Positions 1 through 8,409 of a stretch of 64,000 nucleotides of DNA are shown piece by piece. Positions within the stretch are counted from its first letter, which is position 1, and each line of letters starts with the position of its first letter. The notes below the pieces were generated by a model that saw only the letters and a list, made by a program, of their open reading frames with translations, had not been told where the DNA came from and made no database searches. The translations under genes were made by a program, and so were the position numbers. This DNA comes from Subsaximicrobium wynnwilliamsii (GTDB lineage: Bacteria; Bacteroidota; Bacteroidia; Flavobacteriales; Flavobacteriaceae): NCBI RefSeq assembly GCF_007997225.1, contig NZ_VORM01000010.1:62001-126000 (forward strand). Reading direction: 5' to 3'.

Positions 1-123
1 GCTAACGATCTTGCGCCACTCATAATAGCGACCACTTGGCTTTTTGGGATAGACCCAAGCGCGCTTGCCGTCATCGGTCAAGGTGCCAATAGTGTCCCTA
101 AAGCTTTCGTTTTCTGTGCTCAT
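1..123 (-). CDS. ccoG: CcoG, cbb3 oxidase accessory ferredoxin (N-terminus only)
   Basis: Only the first 41 codons are inside the window; the gene runs off the left edge. The start is the ATG at 123-121, and the N-terminus ends in the segment RAWVYPKKPSGRYYEWR, which fits the cytosolic start of CcoG/FixG proteins (membrane-bound polyferredoxins involved in Cu(II) reduction for cbb3 oxidase assembly). It lies 33 bp after ccoP, in the same direction as the oxidase genes, so it is probably the next gene of the same operon. The iron-sulfur and membrane segments cannot be checked here. Confidence 0.8.
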   Translation of the reverse strand, partial: MSTENESFRDTIGTLTDDGKRAWVYPKKPSGRYYEWRKIVS

Positions 124-156
124 TTTTTATCTAAATTTAGGCTTGCCTTATTGTAT

Positions 157-1110
157 TCAGTCTTTCTCGATTTCCAGTACGTCATTAGACTTCACTTCCA
201 TAGCGCTAGAGGGTATGGCTTCCTTTGGTGCATTCTCATCGACCCAAATATCACCCTCTTGTTCCTTACCATCGGTAGGTGTTGTGCCTTGAAATTGTAA
301 CACGTAACTGGACACTTGAGCCATTTCAGCTGGTTTTAGACTTTGTTTCCAAGCGATCATGCCTTTTCCTGCGCGACCACCTTCAGAAATTGTTTTGAAG
401 ACATTTTTTATGCCTCCACCTAAAATCCAATGCTTGTCGGTTAAATTTGGTCCAATACCGCCACCACCATCTGCTTTATGGCAAGCGACACAGTTCATTT
501 CATAAATGGTTTTACCCGCCTTTAAATCTGAGGCATCTACTAAAACAGTCACGGTGCTGAAATCCACCAAATCCTTGGCGCCTTTTTTATACTCTTCAAT
601 TTCCACCTTTGCCTGTTCCAAATTGGCTTGTAATTCATCATATTGATTCTCACCATCAAAGATGTGGTACCTTGCCATATAGACAAATGCAAAGACGATA
701 GAGGCATAGAACCCATAAAGCCACCATGGTGGCAGATCATTGTCCAACTCACGAATACCATCGTAGTTATGGTCTAGGATGATCTCATGCTCTTCCTCCA
801 TTTCCTTGCCGCCACGTAATTTGGCGTAGGTTTCTTTTACCCAAATCAACACCTTTGATTGGCTGCTGCGCTTTAGATTGTAGCGTTCTTTAGCTTCAGC
901 ATCTAAAGTTTGGTAGAGAATATTTTCCAAGGATCTCACTATGGCTTCAATACCAATGAGTAATAAGAGCACGAAAATTAAAAATAAGCTAACTTCAGGT
1001 CTCTCTATAATCGCCAATTTATTACCAGAATCAATGGTAAGTTCTACTAAAACGACAATAATGAGGAACACAATTGGTATCCTTAGCCAGGCTGGGATTG
1101 AGTTTTTCAT
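157..1110 (-). CDS. ccoP: CcoP, cbb3-type cytochrome c oxidase subunit III (monoheme)
   Basis: 317 residues. Two hydrophobic segments at the N-terminus (about 9-27 and 38-57) are followed by a cytosolic linker, the CcoP-type transmembrane segment starting at DNDLPPWWLYGFY (about 125-146), a charged coiled-coil-like stretch, and a periplasmic cytochrome c domain with a single CxxCH (MNCVACHKADGGGG). Most proteobacterial CcoP proteins have two c-type hemes; only one heme site is present here, with the later methionine of GKGMIAW a likely axial ligand. The ATG overlaps the ccoQ stop by 4 bp (ATGA), showing translational coupling. It passes electrons from soluble or membrane cytochrome c to CcoO. 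Confidence 0.93.
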   Translation of the reverse strand: MKNSIPAWLRIPIVFLIIVVLVELTIDSGNKLAIIERPEVSLFLIFVLLLLIGIEAIVRSLENILYQTLDAEAKERYNLKRSSQSKVLIWVKETYAKLRGGKEMEEEHEIILDHNYDGIRELDNDLPPWWLYGFYASIVFAFVYMARYHIFDGENQYDELQANLEQAKVEIEEYKKGAKDLVDFSTVTVLVDASDLKAGKTIYEMNCVACHKADGGGGIGPNLTDKHWILGGGIKNVFKTISEGGRAGKGMIAWKQSLKPAEMAQVSSYVLQFQGTTPTDGKEQEGDIWVDENAPKEAIPSSAMEVKSNDVLEIEKD

Positions 1111-1292
1111 AGGTCTGTGGTATTTTCATCCTCTAAAGGAAGATTGCTAACATTAGTGATATACTCTTTCTTTGCAGTAACGACCCACCAAAATAGGAGC
1201 ACAAAAAAAGTGAAAAATATAATTAGGGAGATCATGGGATATATTTCAATCCCAGTAATGCTCTCCATGTGGTTTTTTACAAATTTTAACAT
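1107..1292 (-). CDS. ccoQ: CcoQ, small cbb3 oxidase subunit
   Basis: 61 residues with one transmembrane helix (about 18-39, ISLIIFFTFFVLLFWWVV) followed by a short charged tail beginning TAKKEYI. Size, topology and position between ccoNO and ccoP identify it as the CcoQ/FixQ subunit, which stabilises the oxidase core. It starts 3 bp after the ccoNO stop and overlaps ccoP by 4 bp. Confidence 0.88.
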   Translation of the reverse strand: MLKFVKNHMESITGIEIYPMISLIIFFTFFVLLFWWVVTAKKEYITNVSNLPLEDENTTDL

Positions 1293-1295
1293 GGT

Positions 1296-3488
1296 CTATT
1301 GATTTTGTGATGTTGTGACTTCTAAATCCTTGACTTTAATATCTGTTCCCAAACGCTGTAAATAGGCGATCAAGGCTACGATTTCGCGGTTGCGCATCTC
1401 AATGAACTCCTCTCCAGCTGCTTTTTTATCGGCCTCGTAAGTATCCACAAAATCGGGATCGGAGTAGAGGTTTTGTTCAATGGCAGTGCCTTGATCCAAC
1501 ATAGACTGCTGTGCGTTTTCAATCTCAGCATCGGTGTAAGGCACCCCGAGTTTTACCATGACTCTCATTTTGTCCTCGGTCATGGATTTGTCCAACTCAT
1601 CGGTAATGATCCATTTATAAGACGGCATGATGGAGCCTGATGAGGTGCTTTGAGGGTCGTACATGTGGTTAAGGTGCCAACTATCTGAATATTTGCCGCC
1701 AACCCGATGTAAATCTGGACCAGTTCGTTTACTTCCCCATAGATGTGGGTGGTCATAAACAAACTCTCCGGCTTTGGAAAATTCACCGTATCGCTCAACC
1801 TCACTTCTAAATGGCCTTACCATTTGTGAGTGACAGCCTACACAACCTTCTCGTATGTAAAGATCTCGACCTTCCAATTCTAAAGCTGTGTAGGGTCTCA
1901 CGCTGCTTATTGTTGGTATGTTTGAGTCTATCATTAGCGTGGGTACAATTTGAACAATACCACCAATTAAAATGGCGATGGTCGCAAAAATGGTTAGTTT
2001 AACCGGCTTACGCTCTAACCAAGTGTGCCATCCCTCACCAGTTGTGCGGTGTTTTGAAACATTTTGTAATGCTGCAGCTTCAGCCAATTCATCGGCAATA
2101 GGACTTCCTTTTCTAATGGTTGCAATAATGTTGTACACCAACACGATCATACCAATAATGTAAAGGGTACCACCAATAGCTCTCATGGCGTACATTGGCA
2201 TGATTTCAGTCACAGTTTCCAAGAAGTTTCCGTAGAGTAAGGTGCCATCAGGATTAAATTGTTTCCACATACTGGCTTGGGTAAAGCCTGCAACATACAT
2301 GGGTAGGGCATACATGATGATACCCAGCGTGCCAATCCAAAAATGCAAGTTTGCCAATTTCACGGAATATAAGCTGGTTTTGGTCATTCTTGGGATCAAG
2401 TAATAAATCATACCAAAGGCCAAGAAGCCGTTCCATGCAAGCGCACCAACGTGCACGTGTGCAATAATCCAATCTGTATAATGGGCAATGGCATTCACAT
2501 TTTTGAGTGATAACATTGGACCCTCAAAGGTGGCCATCCCATAACCTGTGATTGCGACCACAAAGAATTTAAGAACAGGATCTGTTCTCACTTTATCCCA
2601 AGCGCCACGAAGTGTCAATAACCCGTTGATCATCCCACCCCAAGATGGCATCAATAGCATTACAGAAAAGGCAACCCCTAAGTTTTGCGCCCATTCTGGA
2701 AGGGCTGTGTATAGTAAGTGGTGAGGGCCTGCCCAAATGTAAATGAAGATGAGCGACCAAAAGTGGATGATGGATAAGCGATAGGAGTACACCGGCCTGT
2801 TCGCGGCTTTAGGCACAAAATAATACATTAAGCCCAAAAATGGTGTGGTCAAGAAAAAGGCTACCGCATTGTGCCCATACCACCATTGTACCAAGGCATC
2901 TTGAACACCGGCGTAAACAGAGTAACTCTTCAATCCGCTTACTGGTAATTCCAAACTATTGAAAATATGCAATACGGCTACGGTCACAAATGTGGCGATG
3001 TAAAACCAAATAGCCACATAGAGATGGCGTTGTCTTCTTTTGAGAATGGTACCAATCAAATTCCATCCAAAAACCACCCAAATCACGGCAATGGCGATAT
3101 CAAAAGGCCACTCGAGCTCAGCATATTCTTTTGATGTCGTATACCCTAGTGGTAAGGTAATCGCAGCACCCACAATAATCAATTGCCAGCCCCAAAAGTT
3201 GATATCACTAAGTTTATCGCTAAACATTCGCGCTTTCAACAAACGTTGGGAAGAGTAATACACCCCAGCAAATATGGCGTTCCCCACAAAGGCGAAAATA
3301 ATGGCGTTGGTATGCAATGGTCTTAATCGGCCAAAACTCAACCAGGATACACCATCGGTTAAGTTAGGGAATAAGAAGAGGTAGGCGAGTAGCAGGCCCA
3401 CAAGCATCCCAACAACGCCCCAGAACATCGTGGCGTAGAGAAATTTTTTGACAATCTTATTGTCGTAGTAGAATTGTTGAACTTCCAT
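1296..3488 (-). CDS. ccoNO: CcoNO, fused cbb3 oxidase subunits I and II
   Basis: 730 residues. Residues about 1-470 form the multi-helix heme-copper oxidase subunit I (CcoN) with histidine-rich segments such as WWYGHNAVAFF and DWIIAHVHVGALAWNG. Residues about 500-730 form CcoO: one membrane anchor, then a c-type heme site (REGCVGCHSQMVRPF) and the TGPDLHRVGGKYSD and GSIMPSYKW segments typical of CcoO. CcoN and CcoO are separate genes in proteobacteria; the fusion is usual in Bacteroidota. The complex reduces oxygen with high affinity and pumps protons. It lies 10 bp after ccoS. Confidence 0.97.
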   Translation of the reverse strand: MEVQQFYYDNKIVKKFLYATMFWGVVGMLVGLLLAYLFLFPNLTDGVSWLSFGRLRPLHTNAIIFAFVGNAIFAGVYYSSQRLLKARMFSDKLSDINFWGWQLIIVGAAITLPLGYTTSKEYAELEWPFDIAIAVIWVVFGWNLIGTILKRRQRHLYVAIWFYIATFVTVAVLHIFNSLELPVSGLKSYSVYAGVQDALVQWWYGHNAVAFFLTTPFLGLMYYFVPKAANRPVYSYRLSIIHFWSLIFIYIWAGPHHLLYTALPEWAQNLGVAFSVMLLMPSWGGMINGLLTLRGAWDKVRTDPVLKFFVVAITGYGMATFEGPMLSLKNVNAIAHYTDWIIAHVHVGALAWNGFLAFGMIYYLIPRMTKTSLYSVKLANLHFWIGTLGIIMYALPMYVAGFTQASMWKQFNPDGTLLYGNFLETVTEIMPMYAMRAIGGTLYIIGMIVLVYNIIATIRKGSPIADELAEAAALQNVSKHRTTGEGWHTWLERKPVKLTIFATIAILIGGIVQIVPTLMIDSNIPTISSVRPYTALELEGRDLYIREGCVGCHSQMVRPFRSEVERYGEFSKAGEFVYDHPHLWGSKRTGPDLHRVGGKYSDSWHLNHMYDPQSTSSGSIMPSYKWIITDELDKSMTEDKMRVMVKLGVPYTDAEIENAQQSMLDQGTAIEQNLYSDPDFVDTYEADKKAAGEEFIEMRNREIVALIAYLQRLGTDIKVKDLEVTTSQNQ

Positions 3489-3498
3489 AGTGAATTAA

Positions 3499-3684
3499 TT
3501 AATCTTTTGAATTGTCGGTCTTGGTTTTGGAATCCTCTTTTACGAGTTCATCGTCAAATAGCATTCTAACGGAAGGTGTGTAACTATCATCGTACTGACC
3601 ACTTCTTACTGCCATAATAAAGGCAATGAAAAACACCACAGCAACAATAATGCTGATACTCAGTAAAATATATATAACACTCAT
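3499..3684 (-). CDS. ccoS: CcoS, cbb3 oxidase maturation protein
   Basis: 61 residues: an N-terminal transmembrane helix (about 3-27, starting MSVIYILLSISIIVAVVFF) and a short cytosolic tail containing SGQYDDSYTPSVRMLFDD, the conserved CcoS pattern. CcoS is needed for cofactor (heme and copper) insertion into the oxidase core. It is the first gene of the ccoS-ccoNO-ccoQ-ccoP-ccoG run and follows directly on the promoter with an FNR-like site at 3705-3748. Confidence 0.9.
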   Translation of the reverse strand: MSVIYILLSISIIVAVVFFIAFIMAVRSGQYDDSYTPSVRMLFDDELVKEDSKTKTDNSKD

Positions 3685-3704
3685 ACCTATTAGAAGTTAT
3701 GGTT

Positions 3705-3748
3705 CAAAATTAAGTTGAATTGGGTTTTTAGAATATGATTTTTATCAT
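3705..3748 (-). promoter_or_regulatory. ccoS promoter with FNR-like operator
   Basis: On the minus strand a perfect Bacteroidetes -7 box, TAATTTTG (3712-3705), lies 20 bp upstream of the ccoS ATG. A perfect dyad ATGAT-N4-ATCAT covers 3735-3748 (centre 3741.5), close to the E. coli FNR consensus TTGAT-N4-ATCAA. If transcription starts about 5 bp after the box, the dyad is centred near -41.5, the class II activator position. The same geometry is repeated at ccoI. The boxes are read directly; activation by the nearby regulator is inferred. Confidence 0.7.
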
Positions 3749-3759
3749 GTTCCTATAAT

Positions 3760-5124
3760 TTATATGGTCATCGAGAAAATCTGGGTCTCGGATTGCTTTT
3801 GATGCAGTTTCAAATCGAAGGCCATACAAATGTTTCTAATGAAGGGTTTTGCAGCTTCCGGAATGGTCAACCGTTCGTTGCCCATATGCACAATGCCATC
3901 GTTTTCTGCCTCTTTCAGGGAGTCCAAAACCGATGCTAACTGCGGAAACGCCATGCGATCTTCCTCCCAAGCGGTTTCCAATTGACACATGATGTTCAAG
4001 ATGTGCTGTCTAATAATCAAGTCTTCTTCAGAAAGTAGATGCCCCTTAAACACTGGTATTTCTCCTGAAGCCACTAGGGCTTCATATTCCTTTACGGTTT
4101 TTACATTCTGCGCAAAGCCATACCAACTATCGCTAATGGCCGACATGCCCAGGCCAATCATCAACTGCGTGGTGTTGGTGGTGTACCCCATAAAATTGCG
4201 GTGTAGGGTTTGGTTTTTCATGGCCTTATAAAGCTGGTCAGATTTTAAGGCGAAATGGTCCATGCCAATTTCTTCGTAACCAAGGTCTAGAAACATTTGC
4301 TTTCCAGTTTCATAGAGGGCGCGTTTTTCATCGTCCTTTGGGATATCGGCTTCATCAAAACCGCGTTGACCAACACCTTTTACCCACGGCACATGCGCAT
4401 AACTGTAAAATGAAATACGATCGGGCAATAGACTTTTTGTTTTTTCAATACTATTTTTGATGCTGTCAAGGGTTTGAAATGGCAAGCCAAAAATCAAATC
4501 GTGGCTTATGGACGTATAGCCAATCTCTCGAGACCATTGGGTCACTTTCTCTACCTGCTCGAACGTCTGCAATCTGTGAATGGCCGCCTGTACTTTGGGA
4601 TCATAATCCTGAATCCCATAACTCACCCTGGTAAACCCTAAATCGTAAAGGGCTTGCAATTGCTCTTTTGTGGTATTGTTGGGATGCCCTTCAAAACTGA
4701 ACTCATAATCGGCGTGTAAAACCGAAGGTTCTAAAATGCCTTTGATCAACAAACTCAAATTCTCGCTAGAGAAAAAGGTTGGGGTGCCACCACCCAAATG
4801 GATTTCCTTGATGACTGGTTTTTCTGGCATTTCATTGACGTACAAGTCCCATTCCTTTAAAACAGTTTTTATGTAAGGATCTTCCATGCCATGGCGTTTG
4901 GTAATGTGTTTGTGGCAGGCGCAAAACGTACAAAGGCTCTCACAAAATGGTAAATGAATGTATAAACTAATGCCTTGATCGCTGTTGCTTTCTATAAAGG
5001 AACGCTTAAAGGATTTCATCCAAAGGTCTTTGGTAAAAGCCTCGAGATCCCAAAACGGAACGGTAGGATAACTCGTATATCGCGGTCCTGGAATGTTGTA
5101 TTTCTTAATGAGTGTTTTATTCAT
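3760..5124 (-). CDS. hemN: HemN, oxygen-independent coproporphyrinogen III oxidase
   Basis: Radical SAM enzyme converting coproporphyrinogen III to protoporphyrinogen IX without oxygen, in the cytosol. The cluster motif CESLCTFCAC (CxxxCxxC) follows YIHLPF, and GGGTPTFF and the C-terminal HemN domain are present. I chose the ATG at 5124-5122, giving 454 residues, close to E. coli HemN (457); the reading frame extends two codons further to a TTG that is less likely. It lies between ccoI (62 bp upstream) and ccoS, so heme supply and cbb3 assembly are encoded together and probably share the ccoI promoter. Confidence 0.95.
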   Translation of the reverse strand: MNKTLIKKYNIPGPRYTSYPTVPFWDLEAFTKDLWMKSFKRSFIESNSDQGISLYIHLPFCESLCTFCACHKHITKRHGMEDPYIKTVLKEWDLYVNEMPEKPVIKEIHLGGGTPTFFSSENLSLLIKGILEPSVLHADYEFSFEGHPNNTTKEQLQALYDLGFTRVSYGIQDYDPKVQAAIHRLQTFEQVEKVTQWSREIGYTSISHDLIFGLPFQTLDSIKNSIEKTKSLLPDRISFYSYAHVPWVKGVGQRGFDEADIPKDDEKRALYETGKQMFLDLGYEEIGMDHFALKSDQLYKAMKNQTLHRNFMGYTTNTTQLMIGLGMSAISDSWYGFAQNVKTVKEYEALVASGEIPVFKGHLLSEEDLIIRQHILNIMCQLETAWEEDRMAFPQLASVLDSLKEAENDGIVHMGNERLTIPEAAKPFIRNICMAFDLKLHQKQSETQIFSMTI

Positions 5125-5186
5125 GATCAATTCTTTTTAACAGATTGTCAATTTTATTTTTTTCTTCGGAAAATGAAGTGTTTCAA

Positions 5187-7625
5187 TCAAACTTTAGCCT
5201 GCCGCAAGGCGTTTGGTCTTTTTTGATGCTGAAACTTGGCAGCGTTCTTTTTAGGCGTTCGCAAGGCTCCAATATTATTGGTGGCAATGGTTGTGAACAC
5301 GACGATGCTGATGGAACTCAAAGGCATTAAAATCGCTGCAATCACGGGTGCCAATTGCCCGGTAACCGCAAAATAGAGGCCGATGCTGTTATAAAACAGT
5401 GAGAGTATAAAACTCCATTTCACAATACGGATGGCACTTTTTGAAGCCTTGATAAATTGATGGAGTTGGTTGAACTTGCTCGCATCCAAAATGGCATCAC
5501 AGGCGGGTGAGAATACGTTGACGTTTTCAGACAAGGCAATGCCCACGTCGCTTTGCGCCAAGGCACCAGCATCATTTAGACCATCGCCAACCATCAACAC
5601 TTTTGCGCCTTCAGTTTGATGAAATTTGATATACTCCAGCTTATCGTCTGGTTTTTGGTTGAAAATCAATTTGGTTTTTGAGGGCAACAACTTTTTCAAA
5701 TTTTCAAGCTCACCTTCGTTATCGCCAGAAAGAATGACCAAATCATACTGTTTTTTGAGTTGGTTGAACAATTTCGCCAAGCCCTTTCTATAACTGTTGT
5801 AAAAGGTGTATTTGCCTTTGTAGCTGTCGTTGGTGCTAATATGCACTTGTGTATTTAGTATGGAGGAATTTGCAGCGCCTACAAAACTCGCAGAGCCAAT
5901 TTTAATGCGGTCCAAATTGTGTGTGGCCTCAATGCCTTTGCCCAGATGCTCCTCAAAATGATTGAGTGTAATGATGTTGTTTTCATCCAAAATATCATAG
6001 AGCGTCCGGCTTAAAGGGTGGTTGGAGCCACGAAGCGTGTTCTTTAAAAGGATTTCTTCGGAAGCATTCAAGGTCACACCATCATAGGTGGCGCTGCTGT
6101 GCTTGTTGGAGGTGATGGTGCCGGTCTTGTCGAAAATGATGGTATCAATCGCTGCCAATTGTTCAATGACGGAGGCATTCTTGACGTAGAACTTCAGCTT
6201 ACCGAAGATGCGCAATAAATTACCGAAGGTAAAAGGCGCTGCTAAAGCAATGGCACAAGGGCAGGCAATAATAAGCACTGCAGTAAAGACGTTCATCGCT
6301 TTGGAGGCGTCAACAAAAAGCCAATAGGTGGTTGCAATTACCGCGATACTAAGTACTGCAAACGTAAATCGCTTACTGATTTTATTGGTTAATGTGGTAA
6401 AACCATCTTCCTTGTTTTTGCTAAAAACATCATTACTCCACAATTGGGTCAAATAACTTTGCTCGACAGATTTGATGGCTTCCATTTCCAAAACGCCAGA
6501 AGTCTGCTTGCCACCAGCAAACAATTTATCGCCAGAGACTTTACTCAATGTTTCCGATTCTCCCGTGACAAAACTGTAGTCTATTTTTGCCCTTCCGTTG
6601 ATGAGAATGCCGTCAACTGGGATCAATTCTTCGTTTCTAATGAGCAAACGGTCGCCCTTTTTAATGTCGTACACTTGGATTGGAGTTTCAATCCCTTCCG
6701 AAGAAATTATGGTAACCGCAATTGGGAAATACGATTTATAATCGCGCTCAAAGGATAAGAAATTATAGGTTTTTTGCTGAAAGAACCTGCCCAATAACAA
6801 AAAGAACACCAAGCCCGTTAAGCTGTCAAAAAAGCCCGAGCCCAAATCGAAAATGATTTCTACGGTACTTCGCAGAAACAATACGGCAATACCGAGTGCG
6901 ATGGGCACATCAATGTTGAGCAAATTGGCACGCAGTCCCTTGTAGGCCGATGTGAAATAATCGGCACCCGCATAAAACACAACGGGCAAGCTAAAGGCAA
7001 ACATCAGCCAACGGAAAAAGACTTTATACTGTTCCAGCCAAAATTCGCCGACTTCAAAATACTCGGGAAACGACAGAAACATCACATTACCAAAGGCAAA
7101 ACCAGCAATCCCCACTTTGTAGATGAGCGAGCGGTTCACTTTTTGCTGTCCAGTTTTAAAATCGTCTAATGAAATGTAAGGCTCATACCCAATGCTGCTG
7201 AGCAGCAATACGGTTTCTTTTAGTGACCCTTTTTCAGCATTGTAAGTTACCCTAACGCTCTTTTTTCCGAAGTTCACTTGTGAGGTCGTGATATTGGGAT
7301 TGAGTTTGTTGAGGTTTTCCAGAATCCAAATACAAGAACTGCAGTGAATATGCGGAATGTATAAATTGGCCACTTGGGTTTTACCGTCGTTGAATTCGGT
7401 AAGTTTCTCAATGATATTGGCTTGGGACAAAAAATCGTATTTCCCTTCAATTTCTTTAGGGACTGCACCAGGGGACGCCTGCAAATCGTAATAGCAAGTC
7501 AAGTCGTTTTCAGAAAATATCTCGTACACCGTTTTGCAGCCATTACAACAAAATGCTTTGTCGTCATAACGAATTACCGATGAGTTGCAATCATCACCAC
7601 AGTGGAAACAATGATTTTGTTCCAT
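5187..7625 (-). CDS. ccoI: CcoI, copper-exporting P-type ATPase for cbb3 assembly
   Basis: 812 residues. It has a cysteine-rich N-terminal metal-binding region (CFHCGDDC, then CCNGC), a heavy-metal-associated domain with IHCSSC near residue 95, eight predicted transmembrane segments, the intramembrane CPCAIALA copper motif, the phosphorylation site DKTGTIT and the hinge VGDGLNDAGAL. These mark a P1B-type ATPase of the FixI/CcoI branch, which delivers copper to the periplasmic side for oxidase assembly. It heads the leftward cluster and is divergent from the Crp/Fnr gene, with 105 bp between the two start codons. Confidence 0.95.
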   Translation of the reverse strand: MEQNHCFHCGDDCNSSVIRYDDKAFCCNGCKTVYEIFSENDLTCYYDLQASPGAVPKEIEGKYDFLSQANIIEKLTEFNDGKTQVANLYIPHIHCSSCIWILENLNKLNPNITTSQVNFGKKSVRVTYNAEKGSLKETVLLLSSIGYEPYISLDDFKTGQQKVNRSLIYKVGIAGFAFGNVMFLSFPEYFEVGEFWLEQYKVFFRWLMFAFSLPVVFYAGADYFTSAYKGLRANLLNIDVPIALGIAVLFLRSTVEIIFDLGSGFFDSLTGLVFFLLLGRFFQQKTYNFLSFERDYKSYFPIAVTIISSEGIETPIQVYDIKKGDRLLIRNEELIPVDGILINGRAKIDYSFVTGESETLSKVSGDKLFAGGKQTSGVLEMEAIKSVEQSYLTQLWSNDVFSKNKEDGFTTLTNKISKRFTFAVLSIAVIATTYWLFVDASKAMNVFTAVLIIACPCAIALAAPFTFGNLLRIFGKLKFYVKNASVIEQLAAIDTIIFDKTGTITSNKHSSATYDGVTLNASEEILLKNTLRGSNHPLSRTLYDILDENNIITLNHFEEHLGKGIEATHNLDRIKIGSASFVGAANSSILNTQVHISTNDSYKGKYTFYNSYRKGLAKLFNQLKKQYDLVILSGDNEGELENLKKLLPSKTKLIFNQKPDDKLEYIKFHQTEGAKVLMVGDGLNDAGALAQSDVGIALSENVNVFSPACDAILDASKFNQLHQFIKASKSAIRIVKWSFILSLFYNSIGLYFAVTGQLAPVIAAILMPLSSISIVVFTTIATNNIGALRTPKKNAAKFQHQKRPNALRQAKV

Positions 7626-7650
7626 ATTATTTGCTCATTTATACCTGGTG

Positions 7651-7694
7651 CAAAGGTCAAAAATCAACAAGCTTTAAAATATGATAATTGTCAT
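7651..7694 (-). promoter_or_regulatory. ccoI promoter with FNR-like operator
   Basis: The minus-strand element GACCTTTG (7658-7651) matches the Bacteroidetes -7 box TAnnTTTG except for the first base. The dyad ATGATAATTGTCAT covers 7681-7694 (centre 7687.5). The distance from the dyad centre to the last base of the box is 36.5 bp, exactly as at the ccoS promoter, placing the dyad near -41.5 of ccoI. A common regulator for both promoters is inferred. Confidence 0.6.
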
Positions 7695-7710
7695 GTTATG
7701 TGTATTTTTG
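7681..7710 (+). promoter_or_regulatory. Promoter of the Crp/Fnr gene sharing the operator
   Basis: Reading rightward, TATTTTTG (7703-7710) is a perfect -7 box 20 bp before the ATG of the regulator. The shared dyad (7681-7694) is centred about 22 bp from the end of this box, so it would cover the -33 region rather than the activator position. That arrangement suggests the regulator represses itself while activating ccoI; this is inference from spacing only. Confidence 0.5.
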
Positions 7711-7730
7711 CAGTTTATAAATAGTAGGGT

Positions 7731-8408
7731 ATGACCAGATGTGATCATTGTATTGCCAGGCAATTGAGTGCTATGAAATCCATGACGAAGGAGGAGCTTA
7801 AGCTGGTGTCAGACTGCAAGACGACGCGGTTCTTTAAAAAGGGAGATGTTATTTTTGAAGAGGGTGAGGCGCTCAATGGGGTTTTTTGTGTGAGGGATGG
7901 TGTTGCCAAGCTCACAAAATTGAATGCCAATGGCAAGGACCAGACTGTGAAATTATTGGGTCGTGGCGATATGATTGGGCAACGCTCGGTAATTAGCAAT
8001 GAACGCACCAATTTAAGCGCAGTGGCGCTCAATGATATTGAATTGTGCTATGTACCTAGAGATCAAATCGTAAACCCGCTTCAAAAAAATCAAGAGTTCT
8101 CTTTTGATGTGCTTCAAAATTTCGCAAAGGACTTAAAGAATTCTGAAGACGACCTTGTCAATATGGCACAAAAATCGGTAAAACAACGCATTGCCGAAAC
8201 CCTTCTTTATGTGCATCGTACCTTTGGTGTCGATGCCAATGGCTATTTAAGCGTAGTGCTCTCTCGAGAGGATTATGCGAGTATTGTTGGGACAGCAACA
8301 GAATCTACGATTAGAATCCTATCCCAATTCAAAAAAGACGGTTTCATTTCTACGGAAGGCAAACTTATTAAAATCGAAAATCTTGAGAAACTGAGACAGG
8401 TAGAATAA
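7731..8408 (+). CDS. Crp/Fnr-family regulator, likely FNR-like oxygen or redox sensor
   Basis: 225 residues: an N-terminal cysteine patch (MTRCDHCIARQL), a cyclic-nucleotide-type beta-roll (about 30-120), a dimer helix and a C-terminal winged helix with recognition sequence TATESTIRIL. Alignment by eye to E. coli FNR matches C4 and C7 to C20 and C23, and C106 (ELCYVP) to C122, but the third cluster ligand C29 is replaced by serine 13; other cysteines are at 29 and 53. The gene is divergent from ccoI and both share an FNR-like dyad. Regulation of the cbb3/hemN genes is a strong inference; iron-sulfur binding is uncertain. Confidence 0.85.
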   Translation: MTRCDHCIARQLSAMKSMTKEELKLVSDCKTTRFFKKGDVIFEEGEALNGVFCVRDGVAKLTKLNANGKDQTVKLLGRGDMIGQRSVISNERTNLSAVALNDIELCYVPRDQIVNPLQKNQEFSFDVLQNFAKDLKNSEDDLVNMAQKSVKQRIAETLLYVHRTFGVDANGYLSVVLSREDYASIVGTATESTIRILSQFKKDGFISTEGKLIKIENLEKLRQVE

Positions 8409-8409
8409 G

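Noticed and set aside
5125-5186. Separate FNR-type promoter for hemN
   Set aside because: TTGACAATCTGTTAA is only a weak half-match and no good -7 box follows; hemN is more simply read from the ccoI promoter.
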